A stretch of 64,000 nucleotides of DNA from a virus. This document shows positions 26,709 through 35,439 of this stretch, piece by piece (within the stretch, counting starts at the first letter, position 1; every line of letters begins with the position of its first letter). Location of the stretch: the IMG/VR virus record IMGVR_UViG_3300033571_018680, positions 40,288 through 104,287 of that record, one strand, 5' to 3'. A model generated the notes under the pieces. That model was not told the DNA's origin. It made no database searches and saw only the letters and a program-made list of their open reading frames with translations. The position numbers were made by a program, and so were the translations under genes.

Positions 26709-28312
26709 GAACAATCTGGGCAATCTACATTACCACTTCCATCACAAGAATAGCACTCAACCTGGCCTCTTTCATCACAGTCAACACAACCTAATTCACC
26801 ATCACCATCACAGTCTTCACATTTTATATAACCATCTTTACATTCGGTGCATTCAACTTTTCCACTAGCTGAACATTCATCGCAATCAGTTTCATTTCCT
26901 TCTTCATCTTCGACATGACCAGTTCCGTCACAGTTAGAACAATCTATTTCACCTGAGGCATCACAATTAGTACACTCATGTTGTCCTTCTCCAGAACATT
27001 CATCACATCTTGTATTTCCTCTGCCATCACATTCTATACAATCTACTTCTCCATCTCCTCCACAATCATGGCATTCTATTCTACCACGACCACCACAATA
27101 CTCACAAGAACCATTACCACCGTCAGTTTCTTCTAAATTATACTCATAACTTCCGTCATTATAATTTGATAATTTTCCTGTATTAGGATTATAATTTTTG
27201 AATGTATCCATATAAGGATAGTAATTATAATCATAACTTGGTAATTCAATTACTATTTCTTGCTCATCTACTGGTTTTCCATTTAGTAAAAACTTTGTAG
27301 CTTCATTACTATCTTGTCTTTCTTTATATAAGAATTCATTCTTAATTGCATATTCTTTGAATAATGTTTCATCTGCCGAATTATTAGTATAGATTCTGTC
27401 CATTATTTTTCTACCTAATTTATCAGTCCATAAAAGAGCTCTTCCTGTTATAGATGTTCCATCTTTTTTATTCATCAAAACAATCATTGAAACTTTTTCT
27501 GGATTTCTAACATAGATATCTAAGAATTTTTGACATTTTTTATGTCTCATACAAGAATTGCCTAATGTCCCATCCATACTTTCATAATTTTCAGAAGAAT
27601 AAAAATCTCTAATTTCTTCACCAGATACTATTTTAAATCTTAAGAAAGCTTCTTTTCTTATTTGTATTATTGATTTGTATTTATTAACAAATTCTTCAAG
27701 ATCTTTATCACTTACTTTCACACCTGCCTTATCCAATATTCTTCTTGCGAATCTACCTACTCCGATTTCACTTTTAACTAAATTATCTGTTTGATAATCT
27801 AATCCTTGATCACCCATTATAATTTCACCATCACCATCACTATCAGTGTATTTAAAATGAACTACTCTAAGACCATTTGCATATGTATTTCTCCAGTATG
27901 ATTTATTTGTGTTGCTTAAAGATGCCATCTCATCAGCTGTTAGTTCTTTTACAATTTGACCTATAGCTCCATTTAGTGGAATTCTAACATTCTTTATTTC
28001 ATATTCTCCGTTTTTTTCTAAATTCTCAGATAAAGTATCATATGAAGTTCCTGGATTTATAACTTTTACTTTTAATGATTTTAATTTATTCTCAGGTATA
28101 AATTTTATCATATCTTCTCTGTCTTTATCTATATCAATGTAATTCGTATTAACATCTACTTCCTTACCATTTAAAGATAGTAGTTTACTGGATAAATCTG
28201 AATTGATATCATTAAGAACATTCATAAAGTCCTTAGTGTATTTAATATTGGCTTCTAAAAGTAGTTCTAATTTACTTTCATTTATAAAGTCAATGTATCT
28301 GTTAATTTTCAT
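26705..28312 (-). CDS. Tagged protein with twelve-CxxC DnaJ-like zinc array
   Basis: 535 residues. It begins M-K-I-N-R-Y-I-D-F-I-N-E-S, the shared capsid-targeting-like tag with an I-N-E cleavage signature. Residues ~20-400 form a domain also present in the protein at 33259 (shared marks: N-S-C-M, G-R-A-L-x-W-T-D, I-M-D-R-x-Y, P-Y-M-D-T-F). The last ~135 residues contain twelve C-x-x-C motifs, most followed by G/D-x-G as in the DnaJ cysteine-rich region, which has only four; this could bind about six zinc ions. Inferred as an internal virion protein, injected or acting in head assembly; activity unknown. Confidence 0.6.
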   Translation of the reverse strand: MKINRYIDFINESKLELLLEANIKYTKDFMNVLNDINSDLSSKLLSLNGKEVDVNTNYIDIDKDREDMIKFIPENKLKSLKVKVINPGTSYDTLSENLEKNGEYEIKNVRIPLNGAIGQIVKELTADEMASLSNTNKSYWRNTYANGLRVVHFKYTDSDGDGEIIMGDQGLDYQTDNLVKSEIGVGRFARRILDKAGVKVSDKDLEEFVNKYKSIIQIRKEAFLRFKIVSGEEIRDFYSSENYESMDGTLGNSCMRHKKCQKFLDIYVRNPEKVSMIVLMNKKDGTSITGRALLWTDKLGRKIMDRIYTNNSADETLFKEYAIKNEFLYKERQDSNEATKFLLNGKPVDEQEIVIELPSYDYNYYPYMDTFKNYNPNTGKLSNYNDGSYEYNLEETDGGNGSCEYCGGRGRIECHDCGGDGEVDCIECDGRGNTRCDECSGEGQHECTNCDASGEIDCSNCDGTGHVEDEEGNETDCDECSASGKVECTECKDGYIKCEDCDGDGELGCVDCDERGQVECYSCDGSGNVDCPDCS

Positions 28313-28316
28313 ATAA

Positions 28317-28328
28317 GTATATATTTAA
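28317..28328 (-). promoter_or_regulatory. TTAAATATATAC promoter element
   Basis: Minus-strand match to the window-wide element, about 4 nt before the ATG at 28312. Confidence 0.5.
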
Positions 28329-28394
28329 TATCCTAATTCAAAATAACTTTTTTTATAAAAATGATATAACACATGTAATAAAATAAAAAAATTC

Positions 28395-30095
28395 ATGCTC
28401 GTAGAGACACAATATTTAAGTAATAGTAAGAAATTAGTAGTAAGTTATGTTGATAAATCCGGTGAAATCAAACTAAAATACTACAATTGGGATAATCCAA
28501 TGAAGTATATTTCTTGTGAGGATAATGATCCTCTAAAGCATCCTACATTTAGATCTTGGGATGGTAAGTCTGTTAAACAAATAGAAGTTAGTCACCCAGA
28601 TAGATACGCTATTTATGAGTTTTTAGATGACTTGCCTGAAGCAGAAAGAAATGAAATATTTGAATTTAATTTACCAAAAATATTTTTTATAGATATTGAA
28701 ACTGAAATTGTTGATGGATTCCCAGAGGCGGCTGATGTTTTAGACCAACATGGTAATGTTACTAAAGAAGGAGCATCAACTCAAGTTCTTTCTATATCAA
28801 TTGTTTATGATGATAAAATCATTTTATTAGGTCTTAAGGATTTAAGTGAAGATGCTCAATTAAGAATAAAAAATAACAGTAACAAATACTTTGAAAAGTT
28901 TGGTGCTGATTATAAATTCAAATATATCAAGTATGATGATGAGTTTGATATGTTATATGCTTTCTTCTACAAGATGATTCCAAAAATGCCTATACTAACC
29001 GGTTGGAACTTCCTTAAATATGACTGGTTATATTTAGTAAACCGTTCAAGAAAAATATCTAAGTGGACTAATGGTAAAGAATATAAAATTGATCCAGCAG
29101 TTTCTTCCCTAACAAAAAGATTAAATAAAATCTGGTCAACTGATTTTGAAGTTCCTGCCCATAGAATGATATTTGACTACATGCAATTGTATGAAGTTTG
29201 TGATACTTCTATTAAAGTAAAGGAATCATCAGGGTTGGACTTTGTGGCTAGTAAATTAGTAGGCGTTGAGAAAGTTAAATATGTTAACTCAATTTATAAA
29301 TTGAAAGAAGACTCTACTATTAACGGGTATTCTTTTAAAGAAGGTGACATTTGTAGAACAGAAGGAGATACTTATTATATGTATGTTGGTACTGAGAGAG
29401 TAATATTTACAAAAGAAAACTTTTCAAAGCATAAAAGTCTTTTCAAAGAAGTAAATGTTTCTAACCTACAGAAGTTATATGAAGAAGATTTTGAAATCTA
29501 TATGTACTATAACGCGGTTGACTCGGTTTTAGTTCAAAAGATTCATGATGCTCGTAATTACATTTCAATTATTTATGCGATTTCATCATTGGCTAAGATA
29601 AGAATTGTTGATGTTGTTTCTCAAATGAATAACGCTCTTGGTTCATTAGCTATTACAGAAGGAGTTTTAAGAAATAGATTCCGTGAGATGGATAATATTG
29701 TTCTTTTCCGTGATGAAAAAGGAGATGCTGAATCAACTATCGCTGGTGGGTGGGTAAAGGATCCTGTTGTTGGTATGAATCAGTGGTGTGTTTGTTATGA
29801 CTTTGCGTCACTATATCCAACAACACAAAGACAATTCTTTATAGCACCTGAAACATTTGTCGGTGTTCAAGATGAGAAAGATAAATCTAAATGTTCAAAT
29901 GGTAGACCAATTGATTTGGATAAACATGTTTTATGTGTTAATGGTGTTGTTTTTGAGAAAAGAGTATCACCAACTTTAACTATGTTAGAGGATGTTTATG
30001 CTGATAGAAAGAAGGCTAAGAAAGTGATGATGGATAAAAAAGAAGAATTGAAATCTATTATAGATGAGATTAAACAGTTAGAAGCAGAATTATAA
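28395..30095 (+). CDS. Family-B DNA polymerase, N-terminal part only (split gp43)
   Basis: 566 residues. The 3'-5' exonuclease motifs are Exo I F-F-I-D-I-E-T-E (D100, E102), Exo II G-W-N-F-L-K-Y-D and Exo III Y-N-A-V-D-S. Palm motif A is C-Y-D-F-A-S-L-Y-P-T at about residue 468. The chain then stops after a Lys/Glu-rich helix, before motif B (K-x3-N-S-x-Y-G) and motif C (D-T-D-S). T4 gp43 is about 900 residues. No plus-strand frame downstream continues it in this window; the next gene is convergent. The C-terminal half must be encoded elsewhere for a working replicase. Splits of gp43 between motif A and the fingers are known in some T4-like phages. Confidence 0.8.
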   Translation: MLVETQYLSNSKKLVVSYVDKSGEIKLKYYNWDNPMKYISCEDNDPLKHPTFRSWDGKSVKQIEVSHPDRYAIYEFLDDLPEAERNEIFEFNLPKIFFIDIETEIVDGFPEAADVLDQHGNVTKEGASTQVLSISIVYDDKIILLGLKDLSEDAQLRIKNNSNKYFEKFGADYKFKYIKYDDEFDMLYAFFYKMIPKMPILTGWNFLKYDWLYLVNRSRKISKWTNGKEYKIDPAVSSLTKRLNKIWSTDFEVPAHRMIFDYMQLYEVCDTSIKVKESSGLDFVASKLVGVEKVKYVNSIYKLKEDSTINGYSFKEGDICRTEGDTYYMYVGTERVIFTKENFSKHKSLFKEVNVSNLQKLYEEDFEIYMYYNAVDSVLVQKIHDARNYISIIYAISSLAKIRIVDVVSQMNNALGSLAITEGVLRNRFREMDNIVLFRDEKGDAESTIAGGWVKDPVVGMNQWCVCYDFASLYPTTQRQFFIAPETFVGVQDEKDKSKCSNGRPIDLDKHVLCVNGVVFEKRVSPTLTMLEDVYADRKKAKKVMMDKKEELKSIIDEIKQLEAEL

Positions 30096-30743
30096 TACTC
30101 TAATTGTCTTAAAATCTATATTTGGAAGTTTTTCTTTTACTACTCTTGTTGCTTTTGTTATGTATTTAGCATTATCATCGTAGAAAATAGCTTTTTTGAA
30201 TCCAGTTTCATTAAGTATTTCAACTATCTTCTCACCTTTCCAGTGTCCAGCATTTTTAGTATTATCAGGTATCATGTGTAATCCAAACTTAGGAGTTTCT
30301 AATCCAAATTCTTTTAGTTTGGATTCTATTTTACTTCTTAGACTTTCGGGTCTTGCTGTTACAATACATTTGTTTTTAATTGACGAGTATAGATTAGATA
30401 ATTCTTTAATGCTGGTAGGTAAACTTATATCAGATAAATGAAAAACATTAGGAGTTACTAAATAAACTCTTTTACCTTTTCTTACCCAGTTACCAAATTC
30501 TTTAATTTCATCTTTAGGGTCATTTACATATATTCTACCATTTTCCCATTTTAAGTCTCTTAAATTAACTCCTATTCTTCCTACAGATGTTTTAAGCATA
30601 TCACCAATACTTAAATCTTCTTTTAGAAATTCAATAGCTAGCTCTTCAAAACTTGGGGAATTAACAAGCGTGTCATCAAAGTCAAAGATGTATAAGGTAT
30701 CTTTGTTTTCTAAAAACTCATTAAATTTTTTAATCTTCATCAT
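30090..30743 (-). CDS. HAD-superfamily phosphatase with capsid-targeting-like tag
   Basis: 217 residues, or 216 if the second ATG is used. It starts M-M-K-I-K-K-F-N-E-F-L-E-N, the shared tag. Right after it come the HAD motifs: F-D-F-D-D-T-L (motif I, nucleophile and acid), V-T-A-R-P-E (motif II Thr), and F-Y-D-D-N-A-K-Y (motif IV). H-W-K-G-E-K supplies the motif III Lys. The short cap and the R-P-E loop recall 5'-nucleotidase or polynucleotide-phosphatase-like HADs, but the substrate is unknown. Start overlaps the upstream gene by 14 nt; its end overlaps the polymerase gene by 6 nt. Confidence 0.65.
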   Translation of the reverse strand: MMKIKKFNEFLENKDTLYIFDFDDTLVNSPSFEELAIEFLKEDLSIGDMLKTSVGRIGVNLRDLKWENGRIYVNDPKDEIKEFGNWVRKGKRVYLVTPNVFHLSDISLPTSIKELSNLYSSIKNKCIVTARPESLRSKIESKLKEFGLETPKFGLHMIPDNTKNAGHWKGEKIVEILNETGFKKAIFYDDNAKYITKATRVVKEKLPNIDFKTIRVL

Positions 30744-30912
30744 TGAATAATTTATCTATAATATCGGTATATCCACCTCCAAAGTGGGTTATACACATAG
30801 TATATATTTCTTCTTTGATCTCATATCCTTCTGATATAAGTGCATTTACATAATTTTCAACATCTTCAATTGTAGTGTAGATGTTAAATTCATCGTAGTC
30901 GGTGATTAACAT
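30730..30912 (-). CDS. Small hypothetical protein upstream of the HAD gene
   Basis: 60 residues from the ATG at 30912. A longer start at 30960 is possible but would place the AATATATAGT promoter-like element inside the coding region. Acidic and aromatic, ending F-G-G-G-Y-T-D-I-I-D-K-L-F-N-D-E-D. The final D-E-D-stop is encoded by bases that also form the start of the tagged HAD gene in another frame, the same arrangement as at 4146-4156. Confidence 0.5.
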   Translation of the reverse strand: MLITDYDEFNIYTTIEDVENYVNALISEGYEIKEEIYTMCITHFGGGYTDIIDKLFNDED

Positions 30913-31025
30913 GGTTGGTAGATTATTTTTATATACTATATATTTATAAAAAACCATCAAAAAACCTATTTTTCAAACTATTTTCAAAAAAATTATATAA
31001 TTTTATATAAAAAATTCCATCTATA

Positions 31026-32693
31026 ATGTCATTAAAGAAAGACCTACTAAAATATAAGCCCAGAAAGGAACAGAAAGAAGCACTTGATTTCATTGATTCT
31101 GAATATCAAAAAAATAAATTGAATAAGTTTTTCTTACTTAATTTACCTGTTGGTTCAGGTAAAAGTCATTTAGCCTTAATGATTGCTGATTGGTATAAAA
31201 AGAATGTTAACAAGATGGCTAGAGTTGATATTATCACTAATAGTAAGATTCTTCAAGATCAATATGCAAATACATATCAGTCAATATCTGATTTGAAAGG
31301 TAAAGAAAATTATGAATGTGAAACTTATGCTTGTTCTTGTGCACAAGGATCGGAATTTAATAGATTAAACAAAACTTCTTGTGAAAGTTGTCCTTATTCT
31401 TCAGCTAGAGAATCTTACCAAAGTGGTGGTATTTCTTTAACAAACTTTTATCTTTATATTCTTTATGCTATCTATAATCCTAAGTTAATGGAAAGTAGAG
31501 ATGCTAGAGTTTTAATTGTAGATGAAGCTCATGAATTTGATGATGTTATGTCTGACTTTATTACTATTAAAATCACAGAGACTTCACTTAAGAAATACAA
31601 ATTTGCAAGTGAGTATGACCTAATTAAAAGATTAAAGGCTGTTAAATCTATTACTGATTATGTTGAGTTCTTAAAGCACTATAATACTGAGATAATAAGC
31701 ACTATGGATTCGATGGCAAATGGTATGGCTTCTGTGCCTAGAAATGTAACAGAAGATAAAAGAGATTTAAAGATATCTAAGCTATTGAAAACTAAAAATA
31801 GCGATGTTAAAATGATGCAGTTAATTACTGATTTAAAACAACAACAATCAAAAATTGATGTTTTCTTAACTGAATATAAAGCAAATCCTAACAACTGGGT
31901 ACTTGAAACAAGTTATAATGAAAAGTTAAGACAGAAAGAATTATCATTGGAGCCAATCTGGGCATATGATTACTTAGATAAGTATGTATTTAGTCATTAT
32001 GATATGGTATTTCTGATGTCTGGTACTATCTTAGATAAGAATCTTTTCTGTCAACTAAACGGATTAGATGTTAGTAAGGCAGTTTACTATTCTATTTCTT
32101 CACCATTTCCACTTAGAAATAGAATGATATATTACATGCCAATAGGTAAGATGTCCTATAAGTCTAAAGAAGAAACATTTAAGAAGTATATCCCTTATAT
32201 TAAGAAGTTATTAGATAAGTATAAGGGTAAGAAAGGTATTATACATACTAACTCATTTGAATTAGCAAATTGGATAAAAGATTCTATTAAGGACTCAAGA
32301 TTAATTTTTCATGACTCATCAAATAAAGATGAAATGTTAAGATTGCACATTGAATCAGAAGAACCAACTGTAATTGTTAGTCCTTCTATGGATACTGGTG
32401 TCAGTTTTGATAATGATTCTGCTAGATTTCAAATAATTGCTAAAGTTCCTTATCCAAGTTTAGCCTCACAAAAGAATAAAATGAGACAATCTAATAATCC
32501 TGATTGGTATTCTTGGAAAACAGTTTCGGGTTTTATTCAAATGACTGGTAGAGCTGTTCGTTCAGATATGGATTATGCAGATACAATAGTTATTGATGGG
32601 GGTTTTGGTGATGTGATAAAACACAGTTCACACTTTTTACCTGATTGGATTCAAGAAGCAATTAAGAAAATTAACATTAAGATAGAAGCATAA
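31026..32693 (+). CDS. DinG/XPD-like Fe-S superfamily 2 helicase
   Basis: 555 residues. L-P-V-G-S-G-K-S at 40-47 is Walker A, V-D-E-A-H-E-F near residue 166 is the DEAH box, and Q-M-T-G-R-A-V-R-S is motif VI. Between motifs I and II a cysteine group (C-E-T-Y-A-C-S-C, then C-E-S-C-P-Y) sits where XPD and DinG hold a 4Fe-4S cluster. The polarity expected is 5'-3' DNA unwinding, useful for clearing R-loops or for recombination. The A-rich leader before the ATG lacks a Shine-Dalgarno sequence. Ends at a bidirectional terminator. Confidence 0.75.
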   Translation: MSLKKDLLKYKPRKEQKEALDFIDSEYQKNKLNKFFLLNLPVGSGKSHLALMIADWYKKNVNKMARVDIITNSKILQDQYANTYQSISDLKGKENYECETYACSCAQGSEFNRLNKTSCESCPYSSARESYQSGGISLTNFYLYILYAIYNPKLMESRDARVLIVDEAHEFDDVMSDFITIKITETSLKKYKFASEYDLIKRLKAVKSITDYVEFLKHYNTEIISTMDSMANGMASVPRNVTEDKRDLKISKLLKTKNSDVKMMQLITDLKQQQSKIDVFLTEYKANPNNWVLETSYNEKLRQKELSLEPIWAYDYLDKYVFSHYDMVFLMSGTILDKNLFCQLNGLDVSKAVYYSISSPFPLRNRMIYYMPIGKMSYKSKEETFKKYIPYIKKLLDKYKGKKGIIHTNSFELANWIKDSIKDSRLIFHDSSNKDEMLRLHIESEEPTVIVSPSMDTGVSFDNDSARFQIIAKVPYPSLASQKNKMRQSNNPDWYSWKTVSGFIQMTGRAVRSDMDYADTIVIDGGFGDVIKHSSHFLPDWIQEAIKKINIKIEA

Positions 32694-32719
32694 AAAAACC
32701 CACCATATGGTGGGTTTTT
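32694..32719. terminator. Bidirectional intrinsic terminator
   Basis: Perfect palindrome with A-tract, CCCACC, ATAT loop, GGTGGG and T-tract, between two convergent genes. Confidence 0.85.
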
Positions 32720-32727
32720 AGTTATAT

Positions 32728-33186
32728 TTATTTCTTTTTAGCTTTTGCTTCTTTTGCTGCTTTTTTCATTGGTTCCTTTTTATTACCGTCTTTATCTAAA
32801 TCTAAGAAATCAGGTTTAGCTTTTTTACCACCCTTTTTTTCTTCTTTATCATCTTCTTTCTTATCTTCCTTTTTAGCCTTTTGTTTATCTAAGAACGCTT
32901 GAAACCCTTTATTAATTTTTTTCTTTTCAACTACTATAGGATTAACTTCTTCATCTCCCCAAGTTTCTTCTTCTTTTTCTTCTTCTTTTTCTTCATAGTT
33001 TCCACCACACTCACAATCAGTGCAATTACATCCACATTCTGGACAATTTTCTTCACCATTTCCAGGCATTACCTCATCATTACCATCTTCTGGCATTACA
33101 TTAGGCATTACTTCTTCAGGCTCATTTGTAAATCTATCACCAAGATCTTGTCCAGAGAAGTGTTCGAATTTTTTTAGATATTTCAT
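32728..33186 (-). CDS. Tagged, highly charged small protein with Cys cluster
   Basis: 152 residues from the ATG at 33186; a longer frame to 33234 would run through the promoter element. Begins M-K-Y-L-K-K-F-E-H-F-S-G, the shared tag. Residues ~45-65 hold C-P-E-C-G-C-N-C-T-D-C-E-C, a likely metal cluster. An acidic Glu run follows, then a long Lys/Glu tail with D-L-D-K-D-G-N-K-K-E-P resembling a calcium-binding EF-hand loop and a Lys-rich C-terminus suited to DNA contact. Fits an internal head protein like the small basic T4 internal proteins. Confidence 0.55.
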   Translation of the reverse strand: MKYLKKFEHFSGQDLGDRFTNEPEEVMPNVMPEDGNDEVMPGNGEENCPECGCNCTDCECGGNYEEKEEEKEEETWGDEEVNPIVVEKKKINKGFQAFLDKQKAKKEDKKEDDKEEKKGGKKAKPDFLDLDKDGNKKEPMKKAAKEAKAKKK

Positions 33187-33209
33187 ATCGGCTATATTAT
33201 TTTTATAAA

Positions 33210-33220
33210 GTATATATAAA
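33210..33220 (-). promoter_or_regulatory. TATATATAC promoter element
   Basis: Minus-strand TTTATATATAC about 24 nt before the ATG at 33186, divergent with the plus-strand element at 33243. Confidence 0.45.
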
Positions 33221-33242
33221 TGTTTTATTTTCATTTTGTTGA

Positions 33243-33256
33243 TTTTAATATATACT
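33243..33256 (+). promoter_or_regulatory. TTTTAATATATACT promoter element
   Basis: Exact consensus copy 2 nt before the ATG at 33259. It decides the start: an upstream in-frame ATG at 33220 would put the promoter inside the gene. Confidence 0.55.
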
Positions 33257-33258
33257 TT

Positions 33259-34584
33259 ATGAAAATATTTAATTTTTTAGATTTTATTTTAGAAGCAAAA
33301 GAAGAATTACTTCTTCCTATTATAATATCTGAAGAATTTTATGAAAAACTTAACAGAATAGATTCACCAATTGCTAGTAAATTAAAAGCAATTAAAAAAG
33401 ACAGACCGTTAGGTGAATATTCTTTTATATCCTCTGGTAGTTCTGAAGAAACTGTTAAATATACAGATACCTATAAGTTAGATAAGTATCTTAGAGATAA
33501 ATATGATACTAGTATAGATTTTGATACATCTAAATATTTAAAAAGAGTTGTTGAGTGGGATCCATCGGATGGTATATGGAATGAAAATAGAACAGAAATT
33601 AGAATAGGTAGATTTATTAAAAGATTTTTTGGAACAGAATATACTGATGCTGAGATTGAAAAATTTGTTAATCAATGGAAGTCTTTAGAAGAAAACTCAA
33701 CATTCGAATCATGGGAAGGTTGGAAGATTAAAGACGGATATAGGTCTAATAAGTACTTCTTTGCTGAGAATAGTTCTAATCCTCTTATAAATTCTTGTAT
33801 GAATGACCAAATTCATTTAGTAGAATTCTATCAATATTGTTCTTCTGCTAAATTACTTGTGCTTCTAGATGAAGATGGTTTGATATTAGGTAGAGCTTTA
33901 GTTTGGACTGATTATATGAATAGAGTAATAATGGATAGAGTTTATTATGCTTTAGATAAAGATTATCATAAATTTGTTGATTATGCTAAAAAGAATGGTT
34001 GGTTTTATAAAAAGAGAAATATAAGTGGAGGTTCACCATTTATTAAAGATGGTAAAGAAGTTTCTCTTAAAACTAAAGTAAGTGTTACTAATGTATTTAA
34101 CTATCAAGATGAGTGTGAAGATTCCTTTCCATATATGGATACTTTTTATTATGCTCAAGGTGAGTGGTGTATGAATTATGAGCCATCTAATGGTGAATAT
34201 TATAAACTAAATGATACAGACGGTGCATTTGAACACCATAATAACTTATATGATGTTCACGGCCAATCAATATCTCATGATATTGAGGATTATTATGTTC
34301 ATTCTAATGAACAAGATGGTTTAATTTATAGAGATGATTCTATCTATGTTGATTATAGTGGAGGTCAAGGATTTAATGATTACACATTTAGTGATTGGAT
34401 TGAGAAGTCATACTTAGAAAATCCAAAGAATGGATTCGTAAAATCTGGAGAAGAATGGTATAATAAAAACCATTGTGTTTGGTCTGAGAAAGAAAAATCT
34501 TGGATTTATAGACCTGATGCTATTTGGGTTAAAAATGATTGGGTTAGTTGGGATAATTTTAACCCTGGTGGAAATAATATATAG
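33259..34584 (+). CDS. Tagged protein, paralogue of the zinc-array protein
   Basis: 441 residues. Starts M-K-I-F-N-F-L-D-F-I-L-E-A, tag plus I-L-E signature. The body shares its core with the protein at 26705: N-S-C-M, then G-R-A-L-V-W-T-D, I-M-D-R-V-Y, F-Y-K-K-R and P-Y-M-D-T-F in the same order and spacing. Instead of the CxxC array it ends in a Trp/Tyr/Asp-rich C-terminal region (repeats of D-x-x-W-I...W). Two paralogues with different C-terminal modules suggest an enzymatic or binding core with exchangeable tails. Function unknown. Confidence 0.55.
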   Translation: MKIFNFLDFILEAKEELLLPIIISEEFYEKLNRIDSPIASKLKAIKKDRPLGEYSFISSGSSEETVKYTDTYKLDKYLRDKYDTSIDFDTSKYLKRVVEWDPSDGIWNENRTEIRIGRFIKRFFGTEYTDAEIEKFVNQWKSLEENSTFESWEGWKIKDGYRSNKYFFAENSSNPLINSCMNDQIHLVEFYQYCSSAKLLVLLDEDGLILGRALVWTDYMNRVIMDRVYYALDKDYHKFVDYAKKNGWFYKKRNISGGSPFIKDGKEVSLKTKVSVTNVFNYQDECEDSFPYMDTFYYAQGEWCMNYEPSNGEYYKLNDTDGAFEHHNNLYDVHGQSISHDIEDYYVHSNEQDGLIYRDDSIYVDYSGGQGFNDYTFSDWIEKSYLENPKNGFVKSGEEWYNKNHCVWSEKEKSWIYRPDAIWVKNDWVSWDNFNPGGNNI

Positions 34585-34587
34585 TAT

Positions 34588-35373
34588 ATGGAAATTATTA
34601 AATTTAAAAAATATTCTTTACAAGATTCAATTTTGAATGACTTTTTAACCTCATTTGACAAAATGATTGTTGAATCCGATGAAACTGGTTATAAGGAAAT
34701 GGAGAAAAAGATAATATCTGACCTAAAATTGAATACTAAATTAGTTTTTACATTCGGTGCTGGTATTGGAGCTTTTTATCCTATTGTTGATAAATTAATG
34801 AAGAATATGAATATAGATTCTATTGAACTAACTCCAGATAGAATTGTTTTATTAACTATAGCCGCTGTTACTATTATATTTATAGAAGAAAAGAAATTCA
34901 AATCAGCTGAAGAAGAAGCAATTTTAGTTAAAGATTCTAAGTCAATGTTGGAAGAGTTAAAGATGATGGGTATTGGTAATGGAATAGTTAAGAAATTAAT
35001 AAAAGGATTAAAGTCTATTACAAATATATTTTCACTTATTGGTAAGCACTTAGGTGCTGTTGTTGGTGGATTTATTGATATGTTTGCTTATACAGCTATG
35101 TTAATACCTATAATGAATGGTATCTCCTATATTATTGGTAAGTATGATATGAATTTAGATACTATATGTGATAATTTTATGGGGTTAGCTATGGGTGTTG
35201 GTACGGTAATTGCTAAACATGGTATAGTAGAAATATTGAATAAGATAAAAGACAAGTTTCCTATTAGTAAGAAAAAAGTTATTGATGAAATAGAAACTCC
35301 AATCATTCAAAAGTTTGGTGATATTAAGGATAACAGTCCAGAGCAACAAGGTGATTTAATTAAGGAGCAGTAA
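34588..35373 (+). CDS. Hypothetical membrane-associated protein
   Basis: 261 residues. The N-terminus M-E-I-I-K-F-K-K-Y-S is only weakly tag-like. About four hydrophobic stretches (L-V-F-T-F-G-A-G-I-G-A-F-Y; I-V-L-L-T-I-A-A-V-T-I-I-F; around L-G-A-V-V-G-G-F...A-M-L-I-P-I; M-G-L-A-M-G-V-G-T-V-I) alternate with charged helices. It starts 3 nt after the tagged gene, so it is co-transcribed. Role unknown; membrane penetration during DNA entry is one idea without direct support. Confidence 0.5.
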   Translation: MEIIKFKKYSLQDSILNDFLTSFDKMIVESDETGYKEMEKKIISDLKLNTKLVFTFGAGIGAFYPIVDKLMKNMNIDSIELTPDRIVLLTIAAVTIIFIEEKKFKSAEEEAILVKDSKSMLEELKMMGIGNGIVKKLIKGLKSITNIFSLIGKHLGAVVGGFIDMFAYTAMLIPIMNGISYIIGKYDMNLDTICDNFMGLAMGVGTVIAKHGIVEILNKIKDKFPISKKKVIDEIETPIIQKFGDIKDNSPEQQGDLIKEQ

Positions 35374-35439
35374 TTGAGTTTTTTATTTAAACTTAAATTA
35401 TAGATCATATATAATATAATACAAAAAATATGAACATCA

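Noticed and set aside
30096-31025. Continuation of the DNA polymerase by frameshift
   Set aside because: No plus-strand frame after 30095 shows motif B or motif C; the region is coherently coding on the minus strand.
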